A stretch of 64,000 nucleotides of DNA from SHVO01 sp041905795 (lineage in GTDB: Bacteria; Pseudomonadota; Alphaproteobacteria; Rhodospirillales; Rhodospirillaceae), in assembly GCA_041905795.1 (NCBI GenBank), contig JAYRKL010000013.1, forward strand, positions 54,415 through 118,414, given 5' to 3'. Shown here in pieces: positions 17,984-28,396 of the stretch. Made by a program: the position numbers and the translations under genes. Positions within the stretch are counted from its first letter, which is position 1. Each line of letters starts with the position of its first letter. Under the pieces are notes generated by a model that searched no databases, was not told where the DNA came from, and saw only the letters and a list, made by a program, of their open reading frames with translations.

Positions 17984-20068
17984 TTAGGCGGGTGATGTCG
18001 CCAGCGCCGGGTCGCTCACGCCATGCGCGCCGGTCTCGACCCGGCCGGCAAAGCGCCGCTCGAAGCCGTCGGCGACCAGCGAGAGGTCGTACCACCGGCC
18101 GCTGTCATCCACAGCGAAGGTCTCCCGCGCGCGGCCACCCGCGGCAACGGTCGCGGATTTCGGCGCCGCTTTGCCGTAAGCGTTCATGCGCCAGGACAGC
18201 TGCTGCGCGGCGGCGCCGCGGTTGGTGACCGTCACCACCACCCCCGCGCGATCATAGGCCAGCGCGGCGTCAAGCCCCGGCTTGGACCCACCTATGAATG
18301 TGCGCAGAAAACCGTTGGGTCCAAGGACCCACAGGTCATAGCCCTCGCCCGCGGTCCAGACTCCGGTCAGGGATTTGCCGGCTTCGACGGTATAGCGGCG
18401 CGGAATGGCGGCCAGGTTCTTGCGGTCATAGACATGGAACACCGCGCCCATGCGCCCGGTGTTGCGGAAAGTGAGCACGAAGCCCTTGGAATCGTGCGCG
18501 CCGTCCACATGCAGTTCGTAGGGCAGCGCCCGCGACGGCCGCACGCCGGTTTCCTGCGTCAGCGGTTCCGGCGCCGCCGGCGGGCGCGCCTTGGGGCGCT
18601 GGATGTGCTCGAGCAAGACCGCCGAAGCGCCCTTGGCGTTGGGCAGCGCCGGCAAAGCCGCGTCGGGCGCCGCGAAATCCAAGGCCGAGGTGAGATCGCC
18701 GCACACCGCCCGATGCCACGGGCTGATGGCCGGGATGTGCACGCCGAAGCGCTTTTCCAGGAACCGGCCGACGGAGGTATGGTCGAACACCTGGGAGTTG
18801 ACCCAGCCGCCCTTGCTCCAGGGCGAGATCACATACATCGGCACCCGTGCGCCCAGGCCCCAGGGCCGCACGTCGCCGGTGATGGTGTCGTCGGGCTTGA
18901 GGTATTTGCGCGCGGTGTCGCGGAAATAGTTGCCGCGGATCTCGACGGTGGAGGCACCGGCCAGGGTGCCGTCGAGGTTATAGGACGGCGGCGCCGGCGC
19001 GGCGGCATGGTCGAAGAAGCCGTCGTTCTCGTCGAAGGTCACGAACAGGACGGTCTTGCTCCAGACCTCGGGGTTGCCGGTGAGCGCCGCCAGCACCCGG
19101 TCCACGAACTCGGCACCCTCCACCGGCGTCGAGGCGAAGGGATGCTCCGACCATTCCTTCGACGGCAGCACCCAGGACACCTGGGGCAAGGTGCCGGCCT
19201 TCACATCCTGGTCGAGCTGGTGCAGCGACCAGTGGGTCATGCCCTTTTCCCAGATCGGCGACCCGGGCCTGGCGGTGCGGAAGCTCTCGAAGGCCAGGCC
19301 TCCGTGCATGGCGCCGGTCCAGTTGTCGTTGGGGTTCTGGTAGATGCGCCAGCTGACGCCGGCCTTCTCCAGCACGTCGGGGATGGTCGGCCATTTGAAG
19401 GCCGAGCCGGCGTATTTGTAACCCGGCGTCGGATGTTCGCCCTCGATCCAGCAGCGCAGGTTGTCGGGTTCTGAATCCGTATCGGTGCAAGGCCCGCCCA
19501 CCTCCGGATTGAAGTTGGAGCCCGAGAAGAAAACGATGCGGTTGGGATCGGTGCCGGTGGTGATCGAACAATGATAGGCGTCGCAGAGCGTGAACGCCTC
19601 GGCCAGCGCGAACTGGAACGGAAGGTCGGCGCGCTTGTAATAGCCCATGGCGCCGGCGGTCTTGTACTTGGGCCACCAGCCGAAGCGGCCCTGGTTCCAG
19701 GCGCCCTGGCTGTCGGAGAAGGAATGCGGCGTCATGGGCACGCGCATGCCGTTGGTCCTGGCGGTGTCGAGATGGAACGGCGGCACCTCTTTGCCCTCCG
19801 CGTCCACCTGGTACCAGACCGCCTTGCCGCTCGGCAGCGGCGTCGGATGCCGGTCGCCGAAGCCGCGCACGCCCTTCAATGTGCCGAAGTAATGGTCGAA
19901 GGAGCGGTTCTCCTGCATCAGGATGACCACGTGCTGGACATCCTTGATGGTGCCCGTGACGGTCGCCGCCGTGGCGGCGAGCGCACGGGCGATGGAGGCC
20001 GGCATTGCACCAGCCCCGGCCGCGGCGGTGGCGGCCTTCAGGAATTGACGGCGGTCGGCATGGGTCAT
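17984..20068 (-). CDS. Phosphocholine-specific phospholipase C, Tat-exported
   Basis: A 694-residue exported enzyme of the acid-phosphatase-like phospholipase C family (Pseudomonas PlcH/PlcN type), which releases phosphocholine from phosphatidylcholine or sphingomyelin. The N-terminus carries a twin-arginine signal (DRRQFLKAATAAAGAG). The catalytic domain (about 40-440) shows VVILMQENRSFDHYFGTLKG and the later DENDGFFDH metal-site motif. The last roughly 200 residues fit the two small beta domains (DUF756) found at this family's C-terminus. ATG 20068 is chosen because GGGAGAG lies just upstream; a further ATG seven codons earlier leaves no such site. It follows the flagellin gene, separated by a strong terminator, so it is probably transcribed on its own. 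Confidence 0.94.
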   Translation of the reverse strand: MTHADRRQFLKAATAAAGAGAMPASIARALAATAATVTGTIKDVQHVVILMQENRSFDHYFGTLKGVRGFGDRHPTPLPSGKAVWYQVDAEGKEVPPFHLDTARTNGMRVPMTPHSFSDSQGAWNQGRFGWWPKYKTAGAMGYYKRADLPFQFALAEAFTLCDAYHCSITTGTDPNRIVFFSGSNFNPEVGGPCTDTDSEPDNLRCWIEGEHPTPGYKYAGSAFKWPTIPDVLEKAGVSWRIYQNPNDNWTGAMHGGLAFESFRTARPGSPIWEKGMTHWSLHQLDQDVKAGTLPQVSWVLPSKEWSEHPFASTPVEGAEFVDRVLAALTGNPEVWSKTVLFVTFDENDGFFDHAAAPAPPSYNLDGTLAGASTVEIRGNYFRDTARKYLKPDDTITGDVRPWGLGARVPMYVISPWSKGGWVNSQVFDHTSVGRFLEKRFGVHIPAISPWHRAVCGDLTSALDFAAPDAALPALPNAKGASAVLLEHIQRPKARPPAAPEPLTQETGVRPSRALPYELHVDGAHDSKGFVLTFRNTGRMGAVFHVYDRKNLAAIPRRYTVEAGKSLTGVWTAGEGYDLWVLGPNGFLRTFIGGSKPGLDAALAYDRAGVVVTVTNRGAAAQQLSWRMNAYGKAAPKSATVAAGGRARETFAVDDSGRWYDLSLVADGFERRFAGRVETGAHGVSDPALATSPA

Positions 20069-20145
20069 GACGCGCTCTCCCTGGCGCAAGCGAGCCTCGG
20101 CCAGGGATAAAAATCAAGCCATGAATATGTGAACCACCTAAAGCA

Positions 20146-20175
20146 AAACGCCCCGGACCGGGGTCCGGGGCGTTT
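20146..20175 (-). terminator. Rho-independent terminator after flagellin
   Basis: A perfect 14-base-pair GC-rich hairpin (AAACGCCCCGGACC and its complement, 20146-20175) followed on the reverse strand by a T-rich stretch. It lies 20 bases past the flagellin stop codon. Confidence 0.92.
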
Positions 20176-20195
20176 CGGAAAGGCCTTAAAGCTGC

Positions 20196-21089
20196 TTAGA
20201 ACAGGCGCAGGATCGACTGTTCGGAGCGCTGGGCGATCGACAGCGAGATCGTGCCCAACTGCTGGCGAGTCTGCAGCGACAGCAGGTTGGCGGATTCTTC
20301 ATTGAGGTCGGCGTTGACCAGTTCCGAAGCTCCACCCTTCAGGGTGTTGATGAGGTTGGTGGTGAAGTCGGCGCGGATCTGCAGCATCGACGCGTTGGTG
20401 CCGAACTGCTGCGAGGCCTGGCGCACGGTCACAAGGGCGGAATCGATGGCCGAGATGGCGGCGGTGATCGCGGTGATCGCCTTGGTGCCGGTCTGGCCCC
20501 AGACATTGGCGCCGCCGGCGGCGCCGGTGGCGGTGGCGGAGATCGCCATGATCGAGGTGTAATCCGACGCCTTGAGGCCGCTGACGATCAGCTGGTTCAC
20601 CGCCTTCGGGTCGGTGCGTTCGTTGAACTTCACGGTCAACTGGTCGGCGCCGCCGACGAAGTGGCCCGGCGAGTTCTTGAGCAGGTTGACGCCGTTGAAG
20701 CTGGAGTCGAAGGCGATGCCGTCGACCTGGGTACGCAGTTCGTTGAACTGGCTGGCCAGCTTGGCGCGCGTCATGCTTTCCGGCGCCGAGATCGCGGACT
20801 GGGCGATGGCTTTCATCTGCTTGAGCACGGATTCCATCGACTCAAGGCCCTGCACCGCGGCGGTGATGACGCTGACGCCGCCCTGGATCTGGTCCTTGAT
20901 CGCCGACAGGTCCGAGGCGCGGCTGTTGAGGTTGCGCGCCTTGAAGAAGGCGAGCGCGTCGTCGAGGGCGCTGTTGACCTTGAGGCCGGTGGCGAGACGC
21001 TGCTGCGTCTGACCGATCAGGTTCGAGGTATTCTGAAGCGACAGCAGGTTGGTGCGCGTCGCGGATGAAAGCGTGATGTCGCCGGCCAT
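20196..21089 (-). CDS. Flagellin
   Basis: A 297-residue flagellin. The conserved N-terminal D0/D1 helices (TNLLSLQNTSNLIGQTQQRLATGLKVNSALDD, split here by description) and the C-terminal coiled region ending QLGTISLSIAQRSEQSILRLF are plain, with a short variable centre of about 100 residues (about 130-230). It lacks the usual signal because flagellins leave through the flagellar type III system. A very strong ribosome-binding site, AAAAAAGGAGG, sits just before ATG 21089. Further upstream on the reverse strand TTGACC and a GCCCGATAA stretch, the latter like a sigma-28 -10 box, may be promoter parts. The gene stands alone; no other flagellar gene is in the window. Terminator at 20146. Confidence 0.95.
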   Translation of the reverse strand: MAGDITLSSATRTNLLSLQNTSNLIGQTQQRLATGLKVNSALDDALAFFKARNLNSRASDLSAIKDQIQGGVSVITAAVQGLESMESVLKQMKAIAQSAISAPESMTRAKLASQFNELRTQVDGIAFDSSFNGVNLLKNSPGHFVGGADQLTVKFNERTDPKAVNQLIVSGLKASDYTSIMAISATATGAAGGANVWGQTGTKAITAITAAISAIDSALVTVRQASQQFGTNASMLQIRADFTTNLINTLKGGASELVNADLNEESANLLSLQTRQQLGTISLSIAQRSEQSILRLF

Positions 21090-21318
21090 GAAGCCTCCTT
21101 TTTTGAACCGTGAATTGCACGGAGGATCTTATCGGGCAATTTAGGAGGGAAAGGTCAACGACACCTTAACAGATGTCCAGGGCAAACCCGGCCGCGACCG
21201 GCCGCGACTTTTTCGGCGCGGCACAGCCCCTGTCCCCGGCCGGCACCTTTACCGGATATGCCGAAAAACAGCGCGAAAATCGGGGCTTGGGGAGCGGCGC
21301 CCGCGTCCCAGCCAATTC

Positions 21319-21347
21319 TTGACCCCCCTCCCCTAAGACCATATAAC
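21319..21347 (+). promoter_or_regulatory. Sigma-70 type promoter of tRNA-Lys
   Basis: TTGACC at 21319-21324 and TATAAC at 21342-21347 are separated by exactly 17 bases, close to the consensus. Transcription would begin about 21354, a dozen bases before the tRNA. Confidence 0.8.
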
Positions 21348-21365
21348 GCGCTGTTCCCGATTTGG

Positions 21366-21440
21366 GGGCCGGTAGCTCAGTGGTAGAGCATCGCACTTTT
21401 AATGCGATGGCCGCTGGTTCGATCCCAGCCCGGCTCACCA
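21366..21440 (+). tRNA. tRNA-Lys (anticodon TTT)
   Basis: A complete 75-base cloverleaf with encoded CCA. The acceptor GGGCCGG (21366-21372) pairs with CCGGCTC, with one G-T pair; the D arm is GCTC...GAGC; the anticodon stem TCGCA/TGCGA encloses loop CTTTTAA, giving anticodon TTT; the T arm GCTGG-TTCGATC-CCAGC is perfect. The discriminator base is A. Confidence 0.98.
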
Positions 21441-21505
21441 AACCTCTCCTCACATGAATGGCGGAAACGGCTTTCCTCACCCGGGCAGGCACCGGAGAGA
21501 CGTGG

Positions 21506-23554
21506 TCAGCCGCTCGCCCGGAAGATGAACACGTTGTCCAGGAACGCCTCGACCCGGGGCGCCGGCAGGCCGGCGACGGCGGACAGGCGCGCGGCGAGGG
21601 CCTGCACCTCGGCCACCGGCGTCGGCGGGAATTTGCTGGCGTCGAAGGCGCGCTGGGTGATTTTCATGCCTGAAAACCGCGCCAATTGTGCCAGCGCCGC
21701 GGGCTCCGGCGCCGGGCGTGCGGCCACGGCGGCCGCCAGCCCCCGCGCGACGCCGGCGCACACCAGTTCGCGGCCGTCGCCGTGGAAGTGCCTGGCCACC
21801 GCCGGCCGGTCGGCCGCGGTGGTGCTGTCCCCGGCCGCGATCCGGCGCAGGGCCGCCACCACGTCGTCCGCCGACCTCGCCGGGAAACCGATGGCGCTGG
21901 AGATCCAGTCGCCCGGCTCGGCCACCCGTGCGTCGCCGTCGAACCGGACGATCGGCACTTCCTGGAAATGCGCCTCGAGGCCCGTGGCGCAGCCGCGCAC
22001 ATAGACCAGCGCCATGGCATCTTGAAGCGCATCGCTCATGGAGCCCGCGCTGCTGACGGTGACGTTGGCAAGGCCCGCGAACGCGCGCTCCCACAGCCCC
22101 GCGTCCTCCGCCGGATGCGGCCGGAACAGCACCGGCGTCTCCGCAAAGGCCTGCGATACGGCGCGGGTGACCGCCTGCAACTGCGGGATCATGGATATCT
22201 CGAAGGCGAACACCTCCTTGGTGCCGGCGATCACCTGGCCGCCAATGTCCTCTCCCATGGGCACACCGCGCACATGCAGCCCCACCAGGTCGGGGAACGA
22301 GATCGCGCGCGGATTGCACACCTGGCTCTGGGAGCAGATCAGGATGCGGCGCCCGGCGCTTCCCGGCGTCGGCGCCTTGCGGAATTCCGGCCGGTAGAGA
22401 TCGACGCGGGGATTGCCGAGCACGCGGATCCTGTCCGCCGCGTCGGGGAAGACCTGGGTGAGGAGATCGGCGTATTCCCGCCCCTGGGCGATGATCATGT
22501 CGGCGGCGGCGAGCGCCTGGGGATCGGTGTTGAGGCGCATCCACAGCGGCCGGCGGCCCGACCCGCCGAAGGCTTCCTCGTCCAGCACCACAACCATATG
22601 GCCGGCCTTGGACGCCTCCTTCACCCGCTGGACATCGGTGCCGTTCATGGTCTTGACGAGCATGATCCCCGGGGGAAGCCGTCCATAGCCGAGGCGATTG
22701 ATGGCCCGCTTCTGGCCAATGACCACGTCCAGCCCTTGGGCCGCGGCGTGCAGCGCCAGCAGCGCCCGCGCCTCGAACTCGCGCGCCTTCAGCTCGATCT
22801 CGATATAGAGCAGCCGGTGCACCGGGCGCGCGGCGCCGGCCTTCGCTTCCGGCGGCGGCACCGTCTGCGGCAGCAGGCCGCGTTCGCTGTCGATGCTCTC
22901 GGACAGGAGGCGGGTGGCGTCGGCCCAGCGGCCTTGGTTCAGCGCCAGCCCGGCGGCGGCGGCGCTGAGATGCACCCGCGACCAGACATGAGCCCGCGTC
23001 GGCGCCTGCCCCGGCGGCGGCGTCACCGTGGGCTCAAGATGCCGGGTCGCTTCGGCGAAGCGCTTCAGGGCCGCCAGGGCGATTCCCAGGCCGCGGTGGC
23101 CATCGTCGCTGCGCGGGTCCTGCGCCAGCACGCTCTCGAACACCTCCGCAGCTTCGGCATATTGGTAGCGGCCGATCAACGTATTGCCCAAGGCGAGCGC
23201 GGCCGGCAGGTCGCGCCAACCCACCGCCAGGGCCTCGCGGTAAAGCGGCAGGATGTTGTCGAGCTTGCCGAGACGCGTCAGCAGGCCGAGGAAACCGCCC
23301 AGCACCGCCGGATCGCGCGGCGCGGCGCGCACCGCGGTCCCGAACGTATTCCAGGCATCATCGAGGCGTCCGCCGGCTTCATAAGCCGCGGCGAGATCGA
23401 GCAGCAGCGCCGGATGGTCCGGCGCAATCCGAAGGGCGGCCGCGGCGCAGCGCGCCGCTTCCGCGAGGTCTCCCGCGCGCAGCGCCGCGGCGCCTCGATG
23501 CTTCAGCGCGGCGGCTTCTGCGGGGATGGATGGCGCGGGCGAAGCGTCCGCCAA
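21506..23554 (-). CDS. TPR protein with surface carbohydrate biosynthesis domain
   Basis: A 682-residue protein starting at TTG 23554, six bases after the cyclophilin stop. Residues about 10-230 are tetratricopeptide-like repeats (LKHRGAAALRAGDLAEAARC, then LPLYREALAVGW and similar). From about 250 the sequence resembles the surface-carbohydrate-biosynthesis group related to glycerophosphotransferase/glycosyltransferase folds: LLYIEIELKAREFEARALLA, then RPHPAED near 470 and a C-terminal RGCATGLEAHFQEVPIVRFDGD. Enzymes of this group act on cell-surface polymers. No membrane segment is seen. It is last in a gyrA-coaD-cyclophilin-this series. Function is inferred at family level; the TPR fusion suggests it acts on or with a protein partner, possibly the nearby flagellin. 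Confidence 0.75.
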   Translation of the reverse strand: MADASPAPSIPAEAAALKHRGAAALRAGDLAEAARCAAAALRIAPDHPALLLDLAAAYEAGGRLDDAWNTFGTAVRAAPRDPAVLGGFLGLLTRLGKLDNILPLYREALAVGWRDLPAALALGNTLIGRYQYAEAAEVFESVLAQDPRSDDGHRGLGIALAALKRFAEATRHLEPTVTPPPGQAPTRAHVWSRVHLSAAAAGLALNQGRWADATRLLSESIDSERGLLPQTVPPPEAKAGAARPVHRLLYIEIELKAREFEARALLALHAAAQGLDVVIGQKRAINRLGYGRLPPGIMLVKTMNGTDVQRVKEASKAGHMVVVLDEEAFGGSGRRPLWMRLNTDPQALAAADMIIAQGREYADLLTQVFPDAADRIRVLGNPRVDLYRPEFRKAPTPGSAGRRILICSQSQVCNPRAISFPDLVGLHVRGVPMGEDIGGQVIAGTKEVFAFEISMIPQLQAVTRAVSQAFAETPVLFRPHPAEDAGLWERAFAGLANVTVSSAGSMSDALQDAMALVYVRGCATGLEAHFQEVPIVRFDGDARVAEPGDWISSAIGFPARSADDVVAALRRIAAGDSTTAADRPAVARHFHGDGRELVCAGVARGLAAAVAARPAPEPAALAQLARFSGMKITQRAFDASKFPPTPVAEVQALAARLSAVAGLPAPRVEAFLDNVFIFRASG

Positions 23555-23560
23555 GCCGGC

Positions 23561-24247
<687 letters not shown>

Positions 24248-24395
24248 TCTGGGCTCAAATGTCCAAAAAAAGCGCCCCAGTCATAGTCGTACCCGCCCCC
24301 GGAAACAAGGAGACTGACTGCGCCCGAGGCATCATCTGCAATTTAGGCGGTAAATCCCGGTGTTTTCGTGAAAATTGCTTAACGGAAGGGGAAAA

Positions 24396-24941
24396 TCACG
24401 CGGTCCGGTACTTCTTGATCACGCGCCGGTTGACCGCCGCCGGGACGAAACTGGAGATGTCGCCGCCCAGGCGCGCCACTTCCTTCACCAGGCGCGAGGC
24501 GATGAACTGGTGCTTTTCCGAGGCCATCAGGAACATGGTCTCGACCTTGGCATTGAGGCGCGTGTTCATGCCGGCCATCTGGAACTCGTATTCGAAGTCG
24601 GACACGGCGCGTAAACCACGAATGATCAGGTTGGCGCCCTGCCCGACCACAAAATCCATCAGCAGGTTGTCGAACGGCACGACGTCCACCACCGCGCCGC
24701 CGGTGTCGAGCGCCGCCACCTCGGCCCGGCACATCTCGGTGCGCTCCTTGAGCGAGAACAGCGGCCCCTTGCCGGCGTTCACCGCCACCGCCACCACCAG
24801 CCTATCGACGATCTTCAAGGACCGGGCGATGATGTCCATATGCCCGTTGGTGACCGGATCGAAGGTGCCGGGATAAACCGCGATTCTTCCGCCCGCGCGG
24901 GCCCCCGATGGAGTGCGCGCGGTCTTCTTCTGTGCCGCCAT
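24396..24941 (-). CDS. coaD: Phosphopantetheine adenylyltransferase
   Basis: Fourth step of coenzyme A synthesis: transfers AMP from ATP to 4'-phosphopantetheine, giving dephospho-CoA. At 181 residues it has a slightly extended basic N-terminus. The nucleotidyltransferase T/HxGH motif appears as TFDPVTNGHMDI and the second signature as the C-terminal ISSFV (canonical ISSTxVR region, here altered). LIIRGLRAVSDFEYEFQMA is highly typical. ATG 24941 is preferred over the ATG four codons earlier. It follows gyrA with only 34 bases between and is probably co-transcribed. Confidence 0.96.
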   Translation of the reverse strand: MAAQKKTARTPSGARAGGRIAVYPGTFDPVTNGHMDIIARSLKIVDRLVVAVAVNAGKGPLFSLKERTEMCRAEVAALDTGGAVVDVVPFDNLLMDFVVGQGANLIIRGLRAVSDFEYEFQMAGMNTRLNAKVETMFLMASEKHQFIASRLVKEVARLGGDISSFVPAAVNRRVIKKYRTA

Positions 24942-24975
24942 CTCATCCCCCACTCCGGTTGTCCCGGGATCAGTG

Positions 24976-27780
24976 TTATTCCGCCGCGCCCGCTTCCGAG
25001 GCCGCGGCGTCAGCGTCGGTATTGCCCTCGCCGTCGTCGTCTTCCGAGGGCAGGTGCGCGACCGAGGTCACGTGCTCGTCCTCGCCGGTGGCGAACAAAG
25101 TCACGCCCTGGGTCGAGCGCCCGGCGACGCGCACGTCGTTGATCGGCATGCGGATCAGGCGGCCGGCGTCGGTGATCATCATCACCTGGTCCTGGTCGCC
25201 CACCGGGAAGGACGCCACCACATCGCCGTTGCGCTTGGACGTGGCGATGGAGACGATGCCCTGCCCGCCGCGGCCGGTGATGCGGTATTCATAGGCCGAG
25301 GTGCGCTTGCCGAAACCCTGGCGGGTGGCGGTGAGGATGAATTCCTCGGCCGCCTGGAAGCGCTTGAACTCCTCGTCGGTGAGCACCTTACCGGTCGCCG
25401 CATCTTCTTCACCCGCTTCGGCCTCGTCGGCGCCGCGCAGCTTGCGCGCCATCTTGAGGTAGGCGTCGCGGCTTTCGGTGTCGAAGTCGACGTGGCGCAG
25501 GATCGACATCGAGATGACCTCGTCGCCATCCCCAAGTTTGATGCCGCGCACGCCCATGGAGGAACGGCCCGCGAACAGGCGCACGTCACTGACTTCGAAG
25601 CGGATGCACTTGCCCTGGCGGGTGGAGAGCAGCACGTCGTTCTTGTCGTCGCAGGTGGCCACGCCAATGAGACGGTCCGCCACGCCTGCTGCCTCCGGCG
25701 AGTTCGGGTCCTCCAGCTTCATGGCGATCTTGCCCGAGCGGTGGATGTTGACGAAGTCCGAGAGGTCGTTGCGGCGCACCGTGCCCGCCGAGGTGGCGAA
25801 CATGACGTTGAGCTGGTCCCAGCTGCTCTCGTCCTCGGGCATCGGCATGACGGTGGAGATGGTCTCGCCGTCCTTCAGAGGCAGCAGGTTGACCATGGCC
25901 TTGCCGCGGCTTTGCGGCGTGCCCACCGGCAGCTTGTAGACCTTGAGCTTGTAGACCATGCCCGCGGTCGAGAAGAACAAGACCGGCGTATGGGTGTTGA
26001 CCACATACAGCGCGCGCACGAAATCCTCGTCCTTCGTCGCCATGCCGGCGCGGCCTTTGCCGCCGCGGCGCTGGGCGCGGTAGGTCGACAGCGGCACGCG
26101 CTTGATCCAGCCGGCGTTGGTGACCGTGACCACCATGTCCTCGCGCTGGATCAGGTCCTCGATGTCGGTCTCGAACTCCACCTCTTCGATGGTGGTGCGG
26201 CGCGGCGTGCCGTACTCGGTTTTCATCTCCACCAGTTCTTCGCGCATGATGGCGTAGAGGCGTTCGCGCGAGCGCAGGATATCGAGGTAGTAGCTGATTT
26301 TCTTGCCGATCTCCGTCAGCTCGCCGTGGATCTTGTCGCGCTCGAGACCGGTCAGGCGGTGCAGGCGCAGGTCGAGGATCGCCTTGGCCTGTTCTTCCGA
26401 CAGCTGGTACTTGCCGTCGACCACTTTACGATCAGGTTCGTCGATCAGCCGCACCAGGGGCTCCACGTCGGCCGCCGGCCAGGCGCGCGCCATCAGCTGT
26501 TCCTTGGCGATGGCGGGATCGGCGGCGGCGCGGATCAGCTTGATGACCTCGTCGAGGTTGGCGACCGCGAGCGCCAAGCCCACCAAGACGTGGGCGCGGT
26601 CGCGGGCCTGGCCCAGCAGGTAGACCGTGCGGCGGCGGATCACGTCCTCGCGGAAGGCGATGAAGGCCTGCAGGATCTGGCGCAGGTTCATTAGCTCCGG
26701 GCGGCCGTTGTTGATCGCCAGCATGTTGACGCCGAAGCTCGACTGCAGCGGCGTGTACTTATAGAGCTGGTTCAGCACCACCTCGGCCACCGTGTCGCGC
26801 TTGACCTCGATGACCACGCGCACGCCGGTGCGGTCGGACTCGTCGCGCAGGTCGCCGATGCCTTCGATGCGCTTGTCGCGCACCAGTTCGGCGATCTTCT
26901 CGATCATCGCCGACTTGTTCACCTGGTAGGGGATCTCGGAGACGATGATGGCCTGCTTGTCCTTGCCGATCTCCTCGATCTCGCAGCGGCCGCGCATGAT
27001 CACCGAGCCCCGGCCCGTCATCATCGCCGCGCGCGCGCCGGCGTGACCAAGGATGATGCCGCCGGTGGGGAAATCGGGTCCCGGCACCAGTTCCATCAGG
27101 CGTTCGTCGGTGGCGGCGGGGTCGTCGATCAGGGCGCAGGCCGCGTCGATGACTTCGGCGAGGTTATGCGGCGGCACGTTGGTGGCCATGCCCACCGCGA
27201 TCCCGCCGGCGCCGTTGACCAGCAGGTTGGGGAAACGCGCCGGCAGCACCACCGGCTCGGACTCGCTTTCGTCGTAATTGGGCTGGAAATCGACGGTGTT
27301 CTTGTCGATGTCGTCGAGCAGCGAATGCGCCGGCTTGGCCAGGCGCGATTCGGTGTAGCGCATGGCCGCGGGAGCGTCGCCGTCCATGGAGCCGAAGTTG
27401 CCCTGGCCGTCGATCAAGGGCACGCGCATGGAGAAGCTCTGCGCCATGCGCACCATGGCGTCGTAGATCGACTGGTCGCCGTGCGGATGGTATTTACCCA
27501 TCACGTCCCCGACGATACGCGCCGACTTGCGGAACGGCTTGTTGTACTCGTAGCCCGCCTCTTTCATGCCGTAGAGGATGCGCCGGTGCACCGGCTTCAG
27601 GCCGTCACGCACATCGGGCAGCGCGCGCGCGACGATCACGCTCATGGCGTAATCGAGATAGCTGCGGCGCATCTCGTCCTCGATGGTGATCGGGGCGATG
27701 TCGAAGGGCCCTCTTGGTGTCGTGGGGGGCGTCGTTGGGGGCGTGGTGGGAGGCGTTGTTTCGCTCAACGTCGGGCTCAC
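24976..27780 (-). CDS. gyrA: DNA gyrase subunit A
   Basis: Introduces negative supercoils together with GyrB. The 934-residue protein has the breakage-reunion domain (about 30-520) with catalytic tyrosine in AAMRYTESRL, then the C-terminal beta-pinwheel (about 540-900) whose GyrA box is RRGGKGR. The N-terminus carries a low-complexity run of TTPP repeats before the conserved PFDIAPITIEDEMR. In the quinolone region the sequence is HPHGDQSIYDAMVRMAQ: Gln stands where E. coli has Ser83, and Asp87 is kept. The C-terminus is acidic. An insert around 750-770 rich in Glu and Asp is common in alphaproteobacteria. It leads the coaD/cyclophilin gene series. Confidence 0.98.
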   Translation of the reverse strand: MSPTLSETTPPTTPPTTPPTTPRGPFDIAPITIEDEMRRSYLDYAMSVIVARALPDVRDGLKPVHRRILYGMKEAGYEYNKPFRKSARIVGDVMGKYHPHGDQSIYDAMVRMAQSFSMRVPLIDGQGNFGSMDGDAPAAMRYTESRLAKPAHSLLDDIDKNTVDFQPNYDESESEPVVLPARFPNLLVNGAGGIAVGMATNVPPHNLAEVIDAACALIDDPAATDERLMELVPGPDFPTGGIILGHAGARAAMMTGRGSVIMRGRCEIEEIGKDKQAIIVSEIPYQVNKSAMIEKIAELVRDKRIEGIGDLRDESDRTGVRVVIEVKRDTVAEVVLNQLYKYTPLQSSFGVNMLAINNGRPELMNLRQILQAFIAFREDVIRRRTVYLLGQARDRAHVLVGLALAVANLDEVIKLIRAAADPAIAKEQLMARAWPAADVEPLVRLIDEPDRKVVDGKYQLSEEQAKAILDLRLHRLTGLERDKIHGELTEIGKKISYYLDILRSRERLYAIMREELVEMKTEYGTPRRTTIEEVEFETDIEDLIQREDMVVTVTNAGWIKRVPLSTYRAQRRGGKGRAGMATKDEDFVRALYVVNTHTPVLFFSTAGMVYKLKVYKLPVGTPQSRGKAMVNLLPLKDGETISTVMPMPEDESSWDQLNVMFATSAGTVRRNDLSDFVNIHRSGKIAMKLEDPNSPEAAGVADRLIGVATCDDKNDVLLSTRQGKCIRFEVSDVRLFAGRSSMGVRGIKLGDGDEVISMSILRHVDFDTESRDAYLKMARKLRGADEAEAGEEDAATGKVLTDEEFKRFQAAEEFILTATRQGFGKRTSAYEYRITGRGGQGIVSIATSKRNGDVVASFPVGDQDQVMMITDAGRLIRMPINDVRVAGRSTQGVTLFATGEDEHVTSVAHLPSEDDDGEGNTDADAAASEAGAAE

Positions 27781-28396
27781 TCTGGTTCAGGCAGGTTGGA
27801 TCGGGCAAAGAGGGCGACCTCCCGCACACCGTTTTCCGCGAAATTTGCCGCACCGCAGCATTGGAAAACCGGGGCGTCCGGGGCGCTGATCGCGTGGCGT
27901 GAAGACCCGTCCCTGCGACGGCCCGGAACAGGCCGCCTTACCCACAAAATCTAGCAGATGACAGGGGGCGCTCACAACGCCGCCCTGCACCCGCCGGACG
28001 GCCCCGGCGCGCAGCGTTTTCCCTGTACGCGATCAGGCGAATAGCGGGATTTTCGCTGGCCGTCGCGGCGGCCTGCGGGACGGCCGCAGCCAAACCGGCG
28101 GCCAAACCCCCGACCACCTACCGGCAGCGGGAGACTCGGACCGGCGCCGGCCCCGCCGCCGCCGGCTTTCGCCCCGTCCCGCGGGCGCCGGGCACCGCGG
28201 CCGAAACGGCCTGTTATTTTGCGGCGCACACTTTGTCCGGGTAGGCGGGAAAGACCGCGTGGGTTATATGCTCTATTGGTTATACCTGCCCCGGCGGCCG
28301 GACTGCCGTCCCGGGCGATCTTTTGTGTGTCAGCGCATTTTCGGCGGCGAACCGGGCGACCGCTTCGCCGGAAAATGCGCGCGGGGGAGATCCTTC
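27781..28396. other. Long intergenic region between gyrA and nitronate monooxygenase
   Basis: About 600 bases between two divergent genes. The left part should hold the gyrA promoter and leader. The middle (28000-28200) is extremely GC-rich with glycine/alanine-like codon patterns in several frames but no start, binding site or family-like protein. GGGGGAGA at 28383 is the binding site of the next gene. I see no RNA gene or repeat. Confidence 0.4.

Noticed and set aside
28259..28396. Forty-six-codon extension of the first nitronate monooxygenase
   Set aside because: No coding-like character; the ATG at 28397 has a strong binding site and matches the family N-terminus.
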